Shown: positions 1 to 13,114, counted from the stretch's first letter. The stretch is 64,000 nt of DNA from Sinohyriopsis cumingii (GCA_028554795.2 CM068825.1:159011553-159075552), one strand, 5' to 3'. Notes: generated by a model from the sequence alone, not told the origin. Made by a program: numbers and translations.

Positions 1-290
1 GTGTGTTTATGTATGTATGTATGTATGTATGTATGTATGTATGTATGTATGTGTGTATGTATGTATGTATGTATGTGTGTATGTATGTATTTGTGTGTGT
101 ATGTGTGTATGTATGTATGTATGTATGTATATGTGTGTGTGTATGTGTGTATGTATGTATGTATGTATGTATGTATGTATGTATGTATGCGTGTGTGTAT
201 GTATGTATGTATGTGTGTGTGTGTGTGTGTGTAATGTGTATTTTTGTACATATATACATTTACACACACATATATATTTATTTATTTATA
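1..290. repeat. (TATG)n/(TG)n microsatellite
   Basis: Tetranucleotide TATG/TGTA units mixed with TG dinucleotide runs fill the first 234 bases and fade into a TA-rich stretch ending near 290. The repeat is open in several frames on both strands, which explains the Met/Cys/Val/Tyr-only frames here; none is a gene. It probably continues left of the window. Confidence 0.97.
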
Positions 291-1300
291 TTCTGTATAG
301 CAAAAGCTTTGTGCCTTTCGACCATAAAAAAGTTAATGTGTTGGGAAATCTACAGCCATGCTCCTCTTTCACCAACATTTTATATCGTGATTTGCAATCA
401 CGCCAAAACTGTCTGACAGTGATAGCAAGTATTCACGATTTGGACATCTAGACAAATTTGTGTTATGTAAGAAAAGTTTGTTTTACAAACACATACACTA
501 GGTGTGGTACCGGAGTGTAAAACAAATTAGACAAAGCGAGATAATACAAAATCTATTGAACTTCCCCTTTTGATTTTACATGACTGCTGATAAAAGTACA
601 GTTTTGATTGTGAATTTAACTATATAATGGAGGCTATCACATTTAAAATGGTTCAATACTTGACCATAAATGATAAACAAAAACAGTCTTGTCAGTGAGC
701 TGTCCTGAACACATCAAGAAACAAGGATATATATCTGTGGTAAAGAGAGAAACCTAAATTTCCCGCCCTTTTCCCGCCTGGAATACAGACAATAAAAGGA
801 AGGTAACTTCTCATCTATCTCTTTTTTGCACACAAACGAAATAAATTTTCAAATTTAACAATCTAATAATTGAACAATTTAATATGTTACTGCCCCAACT
901 GCTGTAATAGAGGTTGTGCACCAACAGTTCTTTTGAGAAGTCTTTGCACCCTGCACGCGCGTAAAGACTAAAATAGCACCAACAACTCATAACTTTGTTA
1001 ATGGGGAAAACTTCCTCGACGAGTATTTCCTCACTGAAGAGGAGGAAATTGATAAAGGCAGTCTCCTTAAAGTTTATAGAGATCCGTGATCTCAAGATAC
1101 TGACTTATCGGACATATAGGCCTCTGACAGGCCTAATGACTTCACTATACTAGCATCATTAGCAGCAAGAGGAATAAATTCCTCTAACTTGGAAACCTTC
1201 TATAAAATTGGGAGAGGGGTAATTATCCGTTACACCCACCCCCCCCAAAAAAGGATGTTTGCTTCGAAAAGGAAATATCATGCTGGGGGATGTGGTGGCA
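291..1300. other. no gene seen
   Basis: AT-rich sequence without a recognisable domain, repeat array or paired splice sites. A C-rich run near 1237 and short open frames on both strands show no protein-like composition. Confidence 0.6.
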
Positions 1301-1319
1301 AGTGTCACCTCCTCCCTCC

Positions 1320-1830
1320 AATAACCAGATTATTAGAGACTACATTTGCTGAGATTTCTGTATCCAGGTTCCTTATGGAAATTTCCCTGGAAGTTTTCCA
1401 GGAGGGTTTTAAAATGAGAACTGGGATCAAACCCTCAAGTCTCCAAAGGGACACTTTCAACGCCTTCCCTGGCTGAAATAATGGAAAGATTGTTGTTAAG
1501 GTGGATTTAAAGGACGCCTCCAAAATTCTAGAGCATTTCAAAATCTACGTCCGTCCAGACATGGTTGTATCATTACCACATGTCAAGGGCATGCGTCAAT
1601 TGTGGAACTGTAGGACATAAAAGATGGGATTGTAAACAACCAAGGCAACAAGACAAGAACAAAACAGTCCAGAAAGAAGCACACAACCCACCATGAACAC
1701 ATACGCGCAAGCAGTCATGCAAAACATAGACGATATAGAAGACATAGTAGACATGACACTAGAAGAAGAGCCAATACCTTCAGAACCTAACCCTCCACTA
1801 CAAACACCAAGTCAATCACAACAATAAACA
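1320..1830 (+). pseudogene. LINE ORF1 remnant with CCHC zinc knuckle
   Basis: The clearest part is a zinc knuckle at 1592-1633 reading CVNCGTVGHKRWDC, exactly C-x2-C-x4-H-x4-C. It is followed by a basic Lys/Gln-rich tail and a Glu/Pro/Ser-rich tail ending near 1825. Upstream pieces read in more than one frame with stops, so the ORF is broken. Zinc-knuckle ORF1 proteins are nucleic-acid chaperones of L1/Tx1-type and Jockey-type LINEs. The endonuclease and reverse transcriptase relic that follows on the same strand supports one element with ORF1 followed by ORF2. The 5' limit is uncertain. Confidence 0.7.
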
Positions 1831-1924
1831 TTTATCACTACTTTGAATAATACAAACCCAACATGCAGTTTAAAAACCTAGAATACACACTAAAGAATTA
1901 TGAAAAATGGAGAAGCAAGAAAGA

Positions 1925-4630
1925 TTATAAATACTTTCAATAAACATAAATGGATTTAATTTTAAAAATTTTAAATCTTTTATAGAACTAGCAAAGTCAT
2001 ATGACATCATATGGATCCAAGATATACATAATCTACAACAGAAAATAATAAACTACATAGAATATCAGCTTAATGCAATTTTTATTACACAATAGGATTA
2101 CACCAATCTAAAATCAGGAGTAGGACTAATAATTAATACTAAAGCAATACAGATTGATTTGAAACTTTTACCAACTCCATCTGAATTAAATGGAAGATTT
2201 ATTCATATACACACAAAGTACATATAATAAACACATATATACCACCAAGAAGGAATAGAAAAATACCATTTATATATAGATTAACAAACTATCTACAACC
2301 CGATACTCTAGATAATATTGTAATAATTGGGGACTTTAGCTCAATCACTAACGATATTGAGAGACAAATTAGTATATGCCAGTGGGAAAAAGAATCGATA
2401 CTTCTCGTTAATAGCTTCATCCACAATAATAATCTTATTGATACCTTCAGATATTTTCGCCCGACCACATATAGTACAGGAAATTCGGCTGCAAGAATAG
2501 ATCACTCTTATGTAACCAATAAAATACAAAACAATATTATTAACAGCGCATTATTACAAGATCAAATACCAGACCACAGAGCCATAACACTAGACATTAA
2601 GTTACAATCGTCAAATAAATGCAGGAAAAGCTTCTGGAAACTCAATAATTATATCCTTAACCTTGCCGAGTATCAGGAGGAAATAATAATTTTCTTGCAT
2701 ACCCTATAAGTGTACAGCATTTACTACATACGGGACCAAGTTAAACAAGACTTTCCAGAATTAGCCAAAAATAGTTCAGATTACAAGCTGGAAACTATAA
2801 AATCTTGGACAGAAAATGTTAGAAAATAATAAATGACTACACCATGAGTATAGAAATCATAAACAAAGCAACCGAAATCTTCAAAGGATTAAGTGAAATA
2901 CACACGAAAGGAGAACAAATAAAAGCATGACTATTTCAGGACATCTATAATATAGAAAAGAAGATTTACAAAAGAGAGAAAATTAGAAAAGGTTCACAGA
3001 GAAGCATAACAAGACTAAAGACCACCAACAATGAAATAGAAGGAAAAAAAGCTATATTAGATCATATAAAAAATACTATGAAAAATTATACACCTCGCAA
3101 AATATTCCTGATGAAATTATAACAAACTATACCAATAACCTGACCTTTCCACACAAAAAATAAAAAGACCTAACCGAATTTGATGAAAGAATCTGCGAAA
3201 GTGAATTTTTAAAAAAAGCAACCAATGAACTAGCCAAAAATAAACTTCCAGGTCTTCATGGTCTGACAGCGGAATTTAATAAAAAAAAATTCAAAGAACC
3301 TCTTATACCCTTACTAAAATCTCTATATTAGAATACATTTATAAGAAAAGAAATAACAGAAAACATGAGAACTGGTCTAATATTAACATACAAAAACAAA
3401 GGAGAAATAACTGACTTAAACACTTGGAGACCAATATCTTTACTAAATCTAAATTACAAAATATTGAGCAACATACTGGCAAATAGAATAAAATCAACTA
3501 TAGGAGAAATCGTACATATAAACCAGACATGCGGAGAAGGACGAAACATTCAAAATAATGTACTATTGATAAAACAATAATAGATTATATGGAATCCAAC
3601 TACTTACCAGGTGCACTAATTCTCTTTCATCAAAAGAAGGCATTTGATAGAATAGTAACAACCTTTATTGTGCATATTCGTCATAAATGCGACATTTGAC
3701 CCAATTTCATACAGTGGTTCAAAACTCTATGCAAAAATGTCCAATCAATGGCACAGACAAAATTACACACTGAATTTTAAAATCATAAGAAATAATCATG
3801 GAATAAAAGTACCAAACATCAAAAGAAATTGTAAAACTTTTCAACATGCTGAGGACTGTTCCAACTTCATCATCACGCATCAATCGTACCAGCATTTAAT
3901 CAAGCAATAAAACCTTTTTCGCCTTGCTTCAGGTTCACAAATAAATCATGAAAAACAGAAATTCTAATAATAGGCAACTGGAGAGGAAATCATCCAGACT
4001 CACTCCGGCAAAAATTAGAAAACAAGTCAAAGTCCTAGGTATATATCAGGGCGAAAACAGTAAAATCCTAAACTTTATGCAAATTAAAAATAAAATACAA
4101 AAACACATAACAACGTGGAAAAATAGACATTTAAACTTACTAGAAAAAGCCTCGATTGCAAAGCTTATCTTTACAATTCAATTTGGCATGACATATTTGA
4201 TCTACATCAAAACTCTCAACTAAAATAGAAATTCAAAAACCCATTCTAAAATAAAAAGATATTTGGAAAAATTTGAAAATAGTTAAAGGAATTAAAAAAA
4301 CAAGCAAAATTATTAGAATGTCTACATGATGCATGGTGGACCGGGGAAAAGGCCTTCCAAAAGAAGGCTATCAAAACAAACCCATTGTGTCCCTAATATT
4401 AAGAACAATTTGACAACAACAGACATATAATTTTTTACTGTAAGAAGCTAGAAACACAGAGAAATGAAATCATACAGACAATCACAAACAAGTCAGGATA
4501 CTTTGAGAAGTCTTCCCTCTTATACACAAATCTGATCAATGATAAAAATATATAGAACGATGTAACAGATTGTATGCCCTTAGCGATTGAAACTAGGCGT
4601 CAAAATGTTTGGTTAACTGAAATCTAATTA
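1925..4630 (+). mobile_element. decayed Tx1-like non-LTR retrotransposon ORF2 (endonuclease + reverse transcriptase)
   Basis: Several plus-strand frames give the conserved order of a LINE ORF2. Endonuclease: 'DIIWIQDIHN' near 2000, a GDF block ('IIGDFSS') near 2330, 'IDHSYVTN' near 2500, and 'PDHRAITLDI' near 2570, the SDH-type end of the domain. Reverse transcriptase: 'NKLPGLHGLTAEF' near 3240, 'WRPISLLNLNYKILSNILAN' (3427-3486), a catalytic block reading 'KKAFDRI' near 3640, and a degenerate FADD box reading 'HAEDCSNF' near 3850. A terminal part rich in Asn and Lys ends near 4626. The WRPISLLN...ILANR pattern is typical of the L1/Tx1 group. Many stops, frameshifts and a damaged active site show it is dead. 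Confidence 0.85.
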
Positions 4631-5700
4631 AACAACTAATAGCATAATGAACTTTACTTTTGGAAATCCATCTATAGATGTGCTAGCTTCAAGAGCCCCA
4701 GAAACCAAGTTTTCCGTCACGTCAGCGTGAGAAAAACTCTAAATCCTTCACATGAGAAAAGAAAACAGCAAAAAAGGGTATGCTATTATAGAAAGAACCC
4801 ACGTTTCCATCACGTCCGTGTGATAAACATTTTCTATCCCCCTCATGCGAAAAGCCACTAGGTGATCTATCTTAAAAATAGCCCATGAGGTGGAGAATCT
4901 TATTGATTACGACATAGTCACCTTTGCCACCTATATCCTAGGCCTCTGAACTACCGCAGATGTTTTTTTCGCCCAATAATAACATAAACAGGGCTCTCTA
5001 GATAACCAAACTATCCGTAAGATGAGCACTCAAAGGAGAGGTTATAGGGGAGATCTCTGTAACTGGCATTCAAATTTACACCCTTATAAAAATTTACAAT
5101 ATCCAATTTTAATTTAAATTACGCAATACATCCATAACAGAAAAACCGCTAAAACTGCGAACTTTTATAAGAGAACCTATGTTTTCCATCACGCTCGTAG
5201 GTTTAATAATTTCAACACGTGTTTCGGTGTTAAGGGGCACAACCCAAATAATAATACATACAATAAAACAATGTAAATGGACATATCGATCAACTCCATC
5301 CTAAATAATCAAACACAGGGCATGTACTCACCAAACAGAACACAAAGCATCTAGACACCTTTCTATCTTCAACACTAAATATTTTTATTTGGCATAAATA
5401 TATTTATTCCAAATTTCTTTTCACACATCAGGTTTAGATAAGGAAAACAACTTGCACAGATTGGATCTAGATAGAGCTGTCCGAACAACAAAGGGAACAC
5501 TATATAACAAAGCACTCGCTATTTGCACAACACACGGAAAACATGACACTAGCAAAGTCACTCAGTATTTCTAAGGGGGAATAGCATTACCCTAAGTTCT
5601 AAGCAAGGGAGGATATAAATCAGGACCTCTGCCCGCCCAGGCAAAGGGAAGAGGGTATAACGACCCAAGCTTGTAGTGGCATAACTAAAAACTCTTTAAT
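4631..5700. other. LINE 3' flank with short degenerate repeats; no gene
   Basis: Degenerate copies of a block containing 'tccatcacgtccgtgtga' occur near 4710-4760, 4800-4855 and 5170-5215. This may be the 3' region of the preceding LINE or a separate repeat. No coding potential was seen. Confidence 0.4.
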
Positions 5701-6300
5701 TTGGTGACCGAAACAAAGAGCAACCCTGACGAAATTAAGCCTTTATTATAAATCATTATTATTCTTATTTAAAAACAGTACAACTAGCACCATATGGGAG
5801 GCCAGGAAAACGACGCATCACATTACCATTTAGGAAAATCAGGGTGTCACTGCTAAGTCCTGTCCAGCTATATGTGCTTGGATGGGGCTAAGAGGTGTCA
5901 ACAAGTAGTTTAACTACTTGCACATCTTAAGCTGTAGAGGTATGTGAGTCATTTATTAATTTCTTGTGTATCAGTTATAATTATTGTACTACCGCGTTTA
6001 TTTTTTTTGTATATTTTCTATGTAACCTCGGCTTACGTAGTATCATGCAAGTATTGTTTATTCTTGTTTGTGACTTAACAAGAGATTTATATTAGCGATA
6101 TATAAAGTTGCATTTTTTTAAAAAACTTTTCGTACCGTATGATTCTTGTCGGCACGGTTAGGTTCACTACTGAACTTGTGTATTTTGTAATTATTGTGCC
6201 GATGTTGTAATCTGTATAGCTTACCGTAAATAATGTCATTACGTTTTATCGTATATGACCGTGTCATGCATGGTACACGGTATTAGATGTATTTTCAGCT
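5701..6300. other. no gene seen
   Basis: AT-rich non-coding sequence. A short perfect palindrome (caagtagtttaactacttg) lies near 5901-5919 but has no supporting context. Confidence 0.5.
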
Positions 6301-6305
6301 GACCC

Positions 6306-6400
6306 GAGTGATCTAAGTGGTCTGAGTGGTCGGACTGACCAGTGTGACCAGAGTGATCAGAATGATCAGTATGATCAGAGTTATCGGAGTGATCAGAGTC
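6306..6400. repeat. degenerate 9-bp tandem repeat (gatcagagt-like)
   Basis: About ten imperfect units of the form gatcagagt/gaccagtgt follow each other. The Thr/Ile/Leu-rich frame on the minus strand is produced by this repeat. Confidence 0.75.
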
Positions 6401-6540
6401 GTCGTGGTACAAGTTGCCGAGCTAACCATAGGATCTGACCGTAACAGCTGTGAAGCTGAACCATAGCAGCCGTAGAACCGAGTAAAGAGTTGCTGGTGAT
6501 CGAGCGTTGCTGACCTAGATTGGTGGGCGCTGATTGCTTG

Positions 6541-6980
6541 ATTGACCAACCTGGAATACTGTCTGTTTGATTGACCAGTGTGACTAGTAGTCAGATGTGC
6601 TTGTTACGGAGTGTGTAACTCCATAAAAGTAATCTTTTAGCCGTGGTCTAATCTTTGGGATTTGTAATACCCAGTGTGTTTTTTGGGACTTTAAATATAT
6701 TTTGTACATCTGTCCCTTTGTTTTCATCATTGTCACTGTTTACTACATTGAGTAGAATACCAGTTTTTACTATTTGAGTAACACACGTCATTCTTTCGTT
6801 TTGAAATCACTGTGAATCATTCACCCCTTGCGCTTGTACTGTGTAAATTCATTTATTTGTATTTGTATTATTTAGTTCTTGGAGATCATGTCAATTTATC
6901 CAATATTTAGATATAATGCGCACGTATTAATCATACTCATTTGCTCATTCAAGTCATTTATCATTAAACATTGTATTTTA
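6541..6980. other. no gene seen
   Basis: AT-rich sequence with no domain, repeat or credible exon. Confidence 0.5.
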
Positions 6981-6989
6981 TCACAAACA

Positions 6990-7165
6990 AAATGTGTTCT
7001 GTTGTAAATTGGGACTCCCACCTGGTTATCTTGTTACACCAAACATGCAAAGAGAAGCTGACTACTTCGATTAGTAGTCAATTTTACCGACGCAGGATCC
7101 AGAAAAAGATTAACAAGAGCACACGTAATAGGTTTACCACTGAAAGTAAGGCACTATTAATATTA
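6990..7165 (+). repeat. dispersed repeat, plus copy (partner at 30.9-31.06 kb)
   Basis: This stretch shares blocks such as 'acgcaggatccagaaaaagatta' (read here as gcaggatccagaaaaagatt) and 'ccaaacatgcaaag...agctgactactt' with the reverse complement of 30,900-31,060. Both translate to a similar basic peptide containing RRIQ[KR]KIN in one frame. That could be a transposon-encoded fragment or an ordinary non-coding repeat; two diverged copies do not decide it. Confidence 0.55.
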
Positions 7166-7199
7166 GCATATTATCTAAAATTAAAGATCTAGCCTGTTA

Positions 7200-7712
7200 T
7201 TCTGATTCCAAAACACCGTTAGTGTCCGAATATGATTATGAAATAGTAAAAGGGAATTTGCTCTACGATGCGTGTGTAGACGGATATAGACGATTTGAGA
7301 ACGTTAGACTGATTGCTGATCTTTAACTTCTTCGAAAGACAAGTATTTCATGGCTTGGCCTTTATGTACAGCCATATCAATCATGTTATGGGAACAGTCA
7401 GCACATGTTCATACTTTTCAGGAAATTGAAATAGTCTAGCGGTGATTAAATAGAAGACTTACACGTGTTGATGGAAATTAAATTCCTGTAACTGTCGTTT
7501 TTAAATGCAATGGAATCCCTTGTTTTGCTGCGCCAACCAGATTTATTGCAAATAGCCCACACACGTATGGAAAGTACAAATATGCTTTTGTTTTATGTGA
7601 TTTATATGTTGAATTGATTAGCTTCTTAGCATTTTTAGTTGGATGAAATGTGTGAGCAATGGCGCTTGATCTGGTTAGTTTTGTTATATCAGGAAAGAGA
7701 ATCATTGATTAA
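7200..7712. other. no gene seen
   Basis: AT-rich sequence leading into foldback copy A; no credible coding potential. Confidence 0.5.
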
Positions 7713-7715
7713 AGG

Positions 7716-8896
7716 TTTTTATCATATACTCGTTTCTCCGTTAACTTTGCATTGTCAGAATTGTTCAGTATTTTACGATATTGAACTCGCGCTCAATTTT
7801 TTATTGCACTCATAAAGAAAATACTTTCTATTGCACGCAAGCAGTGGACGCATACGCTAGCATTTTCGATTTGTAAACAAATCATGTACACTCACGTAGT
7901 AGGCGGTTTACGGTTTGGTTGAATAACTTTGTTTCTGAATGAACTAAAACAGATGTTTCGTGGACTGCCACATACCAACTGCTTTTCTACATTCCGTGTT
8001 AACTTTTTTATACAATGTTTTGGATTTATGCGGGCGATAGACGCCAGATTTCATACAATTGCTGGGTTCCTACAAATAACATGCAAGTGATAAGGTATAA
8101 AACGTCTTCTTTAGCTGGCAATAAGAATATACTTAGTTTTATATACTGAATTTCCTCAGAATGTACATTCTTAGTTCTACAAATCCAAAATTACATGAGC
8201 CTTTCATGGTTTTCCAAGCTTGATTACACATTTCGAAATTGTACGGTAATTTTGACTATATTCCAAATGCAATTACATTCTTCTTACGGTAATTTTGACT
8301 ATATTCCAAATGCAATTACATTCTTCTTATTGCACTCACAATGAAATAAACATTAAATTCCATAGCGTCGTTTTGATAATTATAATTGAAATATTTCATA
8401 TATTTCCCACATCATGGTTTCAAACATTCATGACATAGCAGAGACACACTTGCAGATGTCAACACGGTTCTCCCTCGCTGCTTCAATCCGATGTATGTCA
8501 TGTAGAATTGTCACATATAAATTCATTCCATAATCACGAAAGCTAGTACAATCAACAAATACCAAGATCTATTCATTCCAGATCAAATGGAAAAGTTCAT
8601 TCACATTATGACTCCAAATATCAATTTTAAGTAGAACAAAACGCCATTTTCTTTCGAAAGTTATGTCTAGCGTGCAACTAAGTTCAAATTTATCTGGGCG
8701 GAGTTATGTGCACATTAATAATGTTGTTGTTGTGTAATGTTGAATCTGTGTTTATGTATTTAGTTTGGAATACATCATACATTCTGGTATTTAGTTTGGA
8801 ATACATCATGCATTCAGTTACTTTGTTTTTTGTAGTGTATTTTGTTTATATAATTAAGCCTTAGGTAGAATACGAAAAGTGAGCTTATAATAAAAA
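7716..8896 (+). mobile_element. non-autonomous foldback transposon, copy A
   Basis: About 1.18 kb with no coding capacity. It is homologous to 57,315-58,272 (copy B, same strand) and to the two halves of copy C (48,714-52,118, opposite strand). Its ends are inverted: the left reads like TTATTATATGCTCATTTTT (here degenerate, tttttatcatatactcgttt near 7715) and the right like its complement (8875-8896). Two internal direct duplications are private to this copy: 43 bp at 8242-8284/8285-8327, and about 31 bp near 8756-8816. A palindrome abuts the right end, as in the other copies. The superfamily cannot be assigned without a transposase. Confidence 0.8.
8242..8327. repeat. 43-bp direct tandem duplication inside copy A
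   Basis: The 43 bases starting tacggtaattttgactata at 8242 repeat immediately at 8285. Copies B and C have a single unit at this place, so the duplication is private to copy A. Confidence 0.85.
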
Positions 8897-9021
8897 GGTT
8901 ACCTTATTTGTGTGGGAAAATATAAACTCGTTTAGTCGGATGAATATAATTCCCTCCAAAGATCGTGCAGTATTTCCATCCGAAGAACTCCTTCATATTT
9001 TCCCATACAAAAGCAGTAACC
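8897..9021. mobile_element. 125-bp palindrome at the end of foldback copy A
   Basis: Begins ggttaccttatttgtgtggg and ends in the imperfect complement cccatacaaaagcagtaacc. The arms also pair internally (aactcgtttagt with aagaactccttcat). It is homologous to 48,588-48,710 and 58,276-58,400, and lies at the same side of the same transposon family each time. Confidence 0.85.
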
Positions 9022-9270
9022 TATAAATATAGTAGAAAGCACATAAAGTTCCAGCCACAACTGAAATTACAGGATAGCATGCACGTAGAAATACTGACTG
9101 CATCAAAATCTGTTAACTAAGTCTTCGCTAAAATTATATGCACAGGAATTGTTGTGTAAAAACAAATTTACAAATATGTAAGTAAAATATTAAAAAATAA
9201 AACAATATAGTAAAATAAAACCAAAAAACACCCTTTACATAGTTATAGAAACGTTCCTTGCACACAGAAA
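9022..9270. other. no feature seen
   Basis: AT-rich spacer without recognised features. Confidence 0.4.
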
Positions 9271-9274
9271 CTAA

Positions 9275-9800
9275 AATTATTAATTATTAAAGGAAAGGTG
9301 TTGCAATTGTCACTATCAATGCAGCAGTACATATGATTGTCTCAAAAATCTATCAATGGTGTTACGACTCTATCGTCATAAACTAAGCAACTGAAAGAAT
9401 CAGAACGAACACGTCTTGTAAACTTAACAAATGGTTTAATTATCAAAGTTATAAATGAAAATGTGAGTGTTGCACACAGCATTATGGAATAAATCCAAAC
9501 TTAGTAACAGACAGAAGTAAAACCTACACGTTTTAACACATACATAATTAATTTTTAAAGATCTAACTGAAAATGTAAGACGCATGAACATTATGATGAA
9601 CTGAATCCAAAATAATCGTGATAAAGTGCTAAGACAGACCAAAAGAACGAAAAGTTACATAAAATTTGCGAAACCGGAAATGTACTGGTCCACCATGAAT
9701 CGTGATATTGTTAAAATGGGGTTATCCAAAACTCCTTTGAATGAATCACAATAATTCCAGAATAATATTATAGTCAAAATAACCGGTACTTTGTATTTTC
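9275..9800 (+). repeat. diverged dispersed repeat fragment
   Basis: Positions 9603-9734 share a long block with 11,812-11,945, including accggaaatgtactggtcc followed by gccatgaatcgtg-type sequence and ending ttatccaaaactcc. Positions 9361-9450 also resemble 26,730-26,815 ('cttgtaaacttaacaaatgg' versus 'ctttgtaaaatttaacaaat'). No coding capacity was found. Confidence 0.6.
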
Positions 9801-10319
9801 AATGAACAGTCCAAACAAATGTTTTTCCCTTCGAATAACATCTGAGTACTATAAAACACGTCTGCAGACTATCGACAGGAATACAAGAAATAATGATGAC
9901 TTTAAATTAGGAATGAATCTCAGAGCTCTCCATATTTACACCTCCTATTACAACTATTTTCACAAATATACCCCACGTGACAGATATTACTACTCAATTT
10001 ATTTCGAAATTACATTTCTTGTGACCTAACCCAACCAATCTGAAGTTGCTAAATTCTTCTCGAACCGTCCAAACCCCACCAGCTAATGAAAAATTAACAA
10101 AAATTCGTCATCAAGTCTTATTAATAAGATTAGTATTACTAATCATCATCACATGTAAGCATCTATTTATAGATCTATTTATATTATGCTCTTAATAGTT
10201 TTAAAGCTGACCCTAGTCACGTAGTCAAACTTTAATTAAAGTTATTCTATGCAATTTACAGCCAAGAATAAAAGCTGGAAAAATTAGATACAAACATATA
10301 CAGGAGTTACCAAATATAA
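9801..10319. other. no gene seen
   Basis: A 75-codon open frame (9802-10029) has an ordinary AT-rich composition, no recognisable motif and no paired splice sites. Confidence 0.4.
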
Positions 10320-10914
10320 AGACATACATAACAATAGCTCTGTATGAAGTATTGCTCACTTTTACTCCATGTCATGTATTGTTCCGTCTTTAGCTCTTTA
10401 TAACTTATTGCTCAGTCTGCATCATTTATTCCACTGTCTATAGCTCTGTCTGAAGTATTGCACGGTCTGTAGTGTATTAGGCAAAATGGTTAAGGTTTAG
10501 CAATACGTGGTGGTAGAACGCGTTTTCGTGGTGGCGAAATGTTTGCACAGACCCATTTGTGGACAAACTCAGGGCATTAATAATATTGTCATCTACTTGT
10601 TCACGGTGTCCAAAGAGACCGTAGCTTCATTACTAACATTGTCAACTAATTCTTCGCGCTGTCCAAAGAGACCGTAGCTTCATTAATATTATTGTCAACT
10701 ACTCGATCCCGTTCTCCAAAGAGACCGTAGATTCATTACCTACTATTGTTGTTGACAGTATAATGAACTTCTTTAAAAACAGCACAACTTTTTACATATT
10801 TCTTTTATGGATGGTCAAGCACTTATATACTTGTCTTGAGATTGTTGGGGTTTTTTGTTGAAGTTTTCAACAGTAGGAGATAATTTTGAAACAAGTGTAT
10901 AACCTATTTCAAAA

Positions 10915-11817
10915 GTGTAAGAGGCACGTATAGAAATATGAAGTGTAAGAGGCACGTATAGAAATATGAAGTGTAAGAGGCACGTATAGAAATACGAAGT
11001 GTAAGAGGCATGTATAGAAATACGAAGTGTAAGAGGCACGTATAGAAATATGAAGTGTAAGAGGCACGTATAGAAATATGAAGTGTAAGAGGCACGTATA
11101 GAAATATGAAGTGTAAGAGGCACGTATAGAAATATGAAGTGTAAGAGGCACGTATAGAAATATGAAGTGTAAGAGGCACGTATAGAAATATGAAGTGTAA
11201 GAGGCACGTATAGAAATATGAAGTGTAAGAGGCACGTATAGAAATATGAAGTGTAAGAGGCACGTATAGAAATATGAAGTGTAAGAGGCATGTATATAAA
11301 TATGAAGTGTAAGAGGCACGTATTGAAATATGAAGTGTAAGAGGCACGTATAGAAATATGAAGTGTAAGAGGCACGTATAGAAATATGAAGTGTAAGAGG
11401 CACGTATAGAAATATGAAGTGTAAGAGGCACGTATAGAAATATGAAGTGTAAGAGGCACGTATAGAAATATGAAGTGTAAGAGGCACGTATAGAAATATG
11501 AAGTGTAAGAGGCACGTATAGAAACATGAAGTGTAAGAGGCATGTATATAAATATGAAGTGTAAGAGGCACGTATAGAAATATGAAGTGTAAGAGGCACG
11601 TATAGAAATATGAAGTGTAAGAGGCACGTATAGAAATACGAAGTGTAAGAGGCACGTATAGAAATATGAAGTGTAAGAGGCACGTATAGAAATATGAAGT
11701 GTAAGAGGCACGTATAGAAATATGAAGTGTAAGAGGCACGTATAGAAATACGAAGTGTAAGAGGCATGTATATAAATATGAAGTGTAAGAGGCACGTATT
11801 GAAATATGAAGTGAATA
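10915..11817. repeat. 28-bp minisatellite, about 32 copies
   Basis: Unit gtgtaagaggcacgtatag + aaatatgaa, 28 bp and very homogeneous, with a few variants such as catgtatataaat and cgtattgaaat. The unit lacks stops in all three minus-strand frames, and 28 is not a multiple of three. The array therefore gives three overlapping long frames (374, 287 and 303 codons), all repeating the same 28-residue peptide in shifted register. These are repeat artefacts, not a gene. The partner arm has no array at the homologous position. Confidence 0.97.
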
Positions 11818-12719
11818 CAAAATAATCCTGATAAAGATCTATGAGAGTCCAAAGTAATGAAAAGATCCTTAAAAGCTGAAGAACCGGAAATGTACTGGTC
11901 CGCCATGAATCGTGTCGTTGTCAAGATAACCTTATCCAAAACTCCTAGCTCATATTAACGTAATCATTCTTACAATTAAATGATTCTTTATTTGTTTGTT
12001 TCATGATTTGTTTATTTTGAATCATGTGTACTTGCAATTACTAACCTGTTACCATTTTGTCCTTCTTCCCAAAATAGAATTTACTCAAAGTAAGTTATTT
12101 TATTGTCTATCATACGTTTATTGGCATAGACTGTTTAGCAGATACTGGAATCGGTAATTGTAGTAGGTTTTCGGTCCTTGATAATTTTTTAATTAACCTT
12201 ATATCACTGTTTTGAACCTTTGATTATACTGGGTAATATATGTTTGTGTCGTAGAGTTATTTTGAACATGTGATTTCGAAATGGATATTAAATTTGAAAT
12301 CATACATTGGTTCGTCCTATTTCCTCTTCCGTCTTTCAGAAATAAGAATACCTTTCCTTTACCTCATCGGCAGTAATCATCCTAATATAAAATAAATCAT
12401 TCGACTTTTCCATCACATCCTTCCACACACAGTTGGTGCGTTTTTCTTTTCTAGCGCATGCCGCATGAGAAATGTTTTAGCAATCTACCACTCTTGCAAT
12501 AAAATCTTTCATAACAACTGAACTTTGCTATTTAACAGGATGCCATCGAATATTACGATCACTCTTAGCTTTAGATATATACACATACTTGCACAAGTCG
12601 ATAGATAGTGTTCTTTTGTCTGATATTGTTTGTAGGCTTTATCTTATTGCATCAGGTACACTGTTCCATATATTTACCGTAGTTAAAGAGCTAAATGTGA
12701 GGGCTATGATATGCAGAAA

Positions 12720-13107
12720 GTTTATTTTGTGTTATGCATGTTTAATTTGTTGTCTTTTCTTAATGACCATATGTATGTTGTACTTGACCTTGTCCGAAAT
12801 CATGTTCATGGTGTACTTGACTAGTCACAGTTATTTTGTAAATAATATAATAAATAGATAATATTTCCCATGAGTGTGGATCAAATATTCAGATCATTAT
12901 TAATGTAATCGTGTTTATCTGAATTTGAGTCAAAATATATTGTCCTGACCTTAGAACCTTCTAGAATAGATAATTCTTTTAAGTAAGAGAGTATTTTTTG
13001 AAAATGGTAGTTGCGACCTAAGTATGGTAGAGTGGTATAAAATCTATCTTATATAAACCTGATTCATTCTTGCCTTAACATATTAAAGCAGTATTAATCT
13101 TATTGCT
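12720..13107. other. start of plus-arm-specific segment; no gene seen
   Basis: Homology to the minus arm stops near 12,715. The hydrophobic open frame across 12,589-12,861 straddles that break and has no recognisable domain, so it is not called. Confidence 0.4.
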
Positions 13108-13114
13108 GTGAATA

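Noticed and set aside
5901-5919. Perfect short palindrome caagtagtttaactacttg
   Set aside because: Too short and isolated to mean more than chance in AT-rich DNA.
10815-11939. Three overlapping 287-374-codon minus-strand frames
   Set aside because: All three frames are open because the 28-bp unit lacks stops in any minus frame; not genes.
12589-12861. 90-codon hydrophobic plus-strand frame
   Set aside because: Crosses the breakpoint where homology to the other duplication arm ends and is not conserved there.
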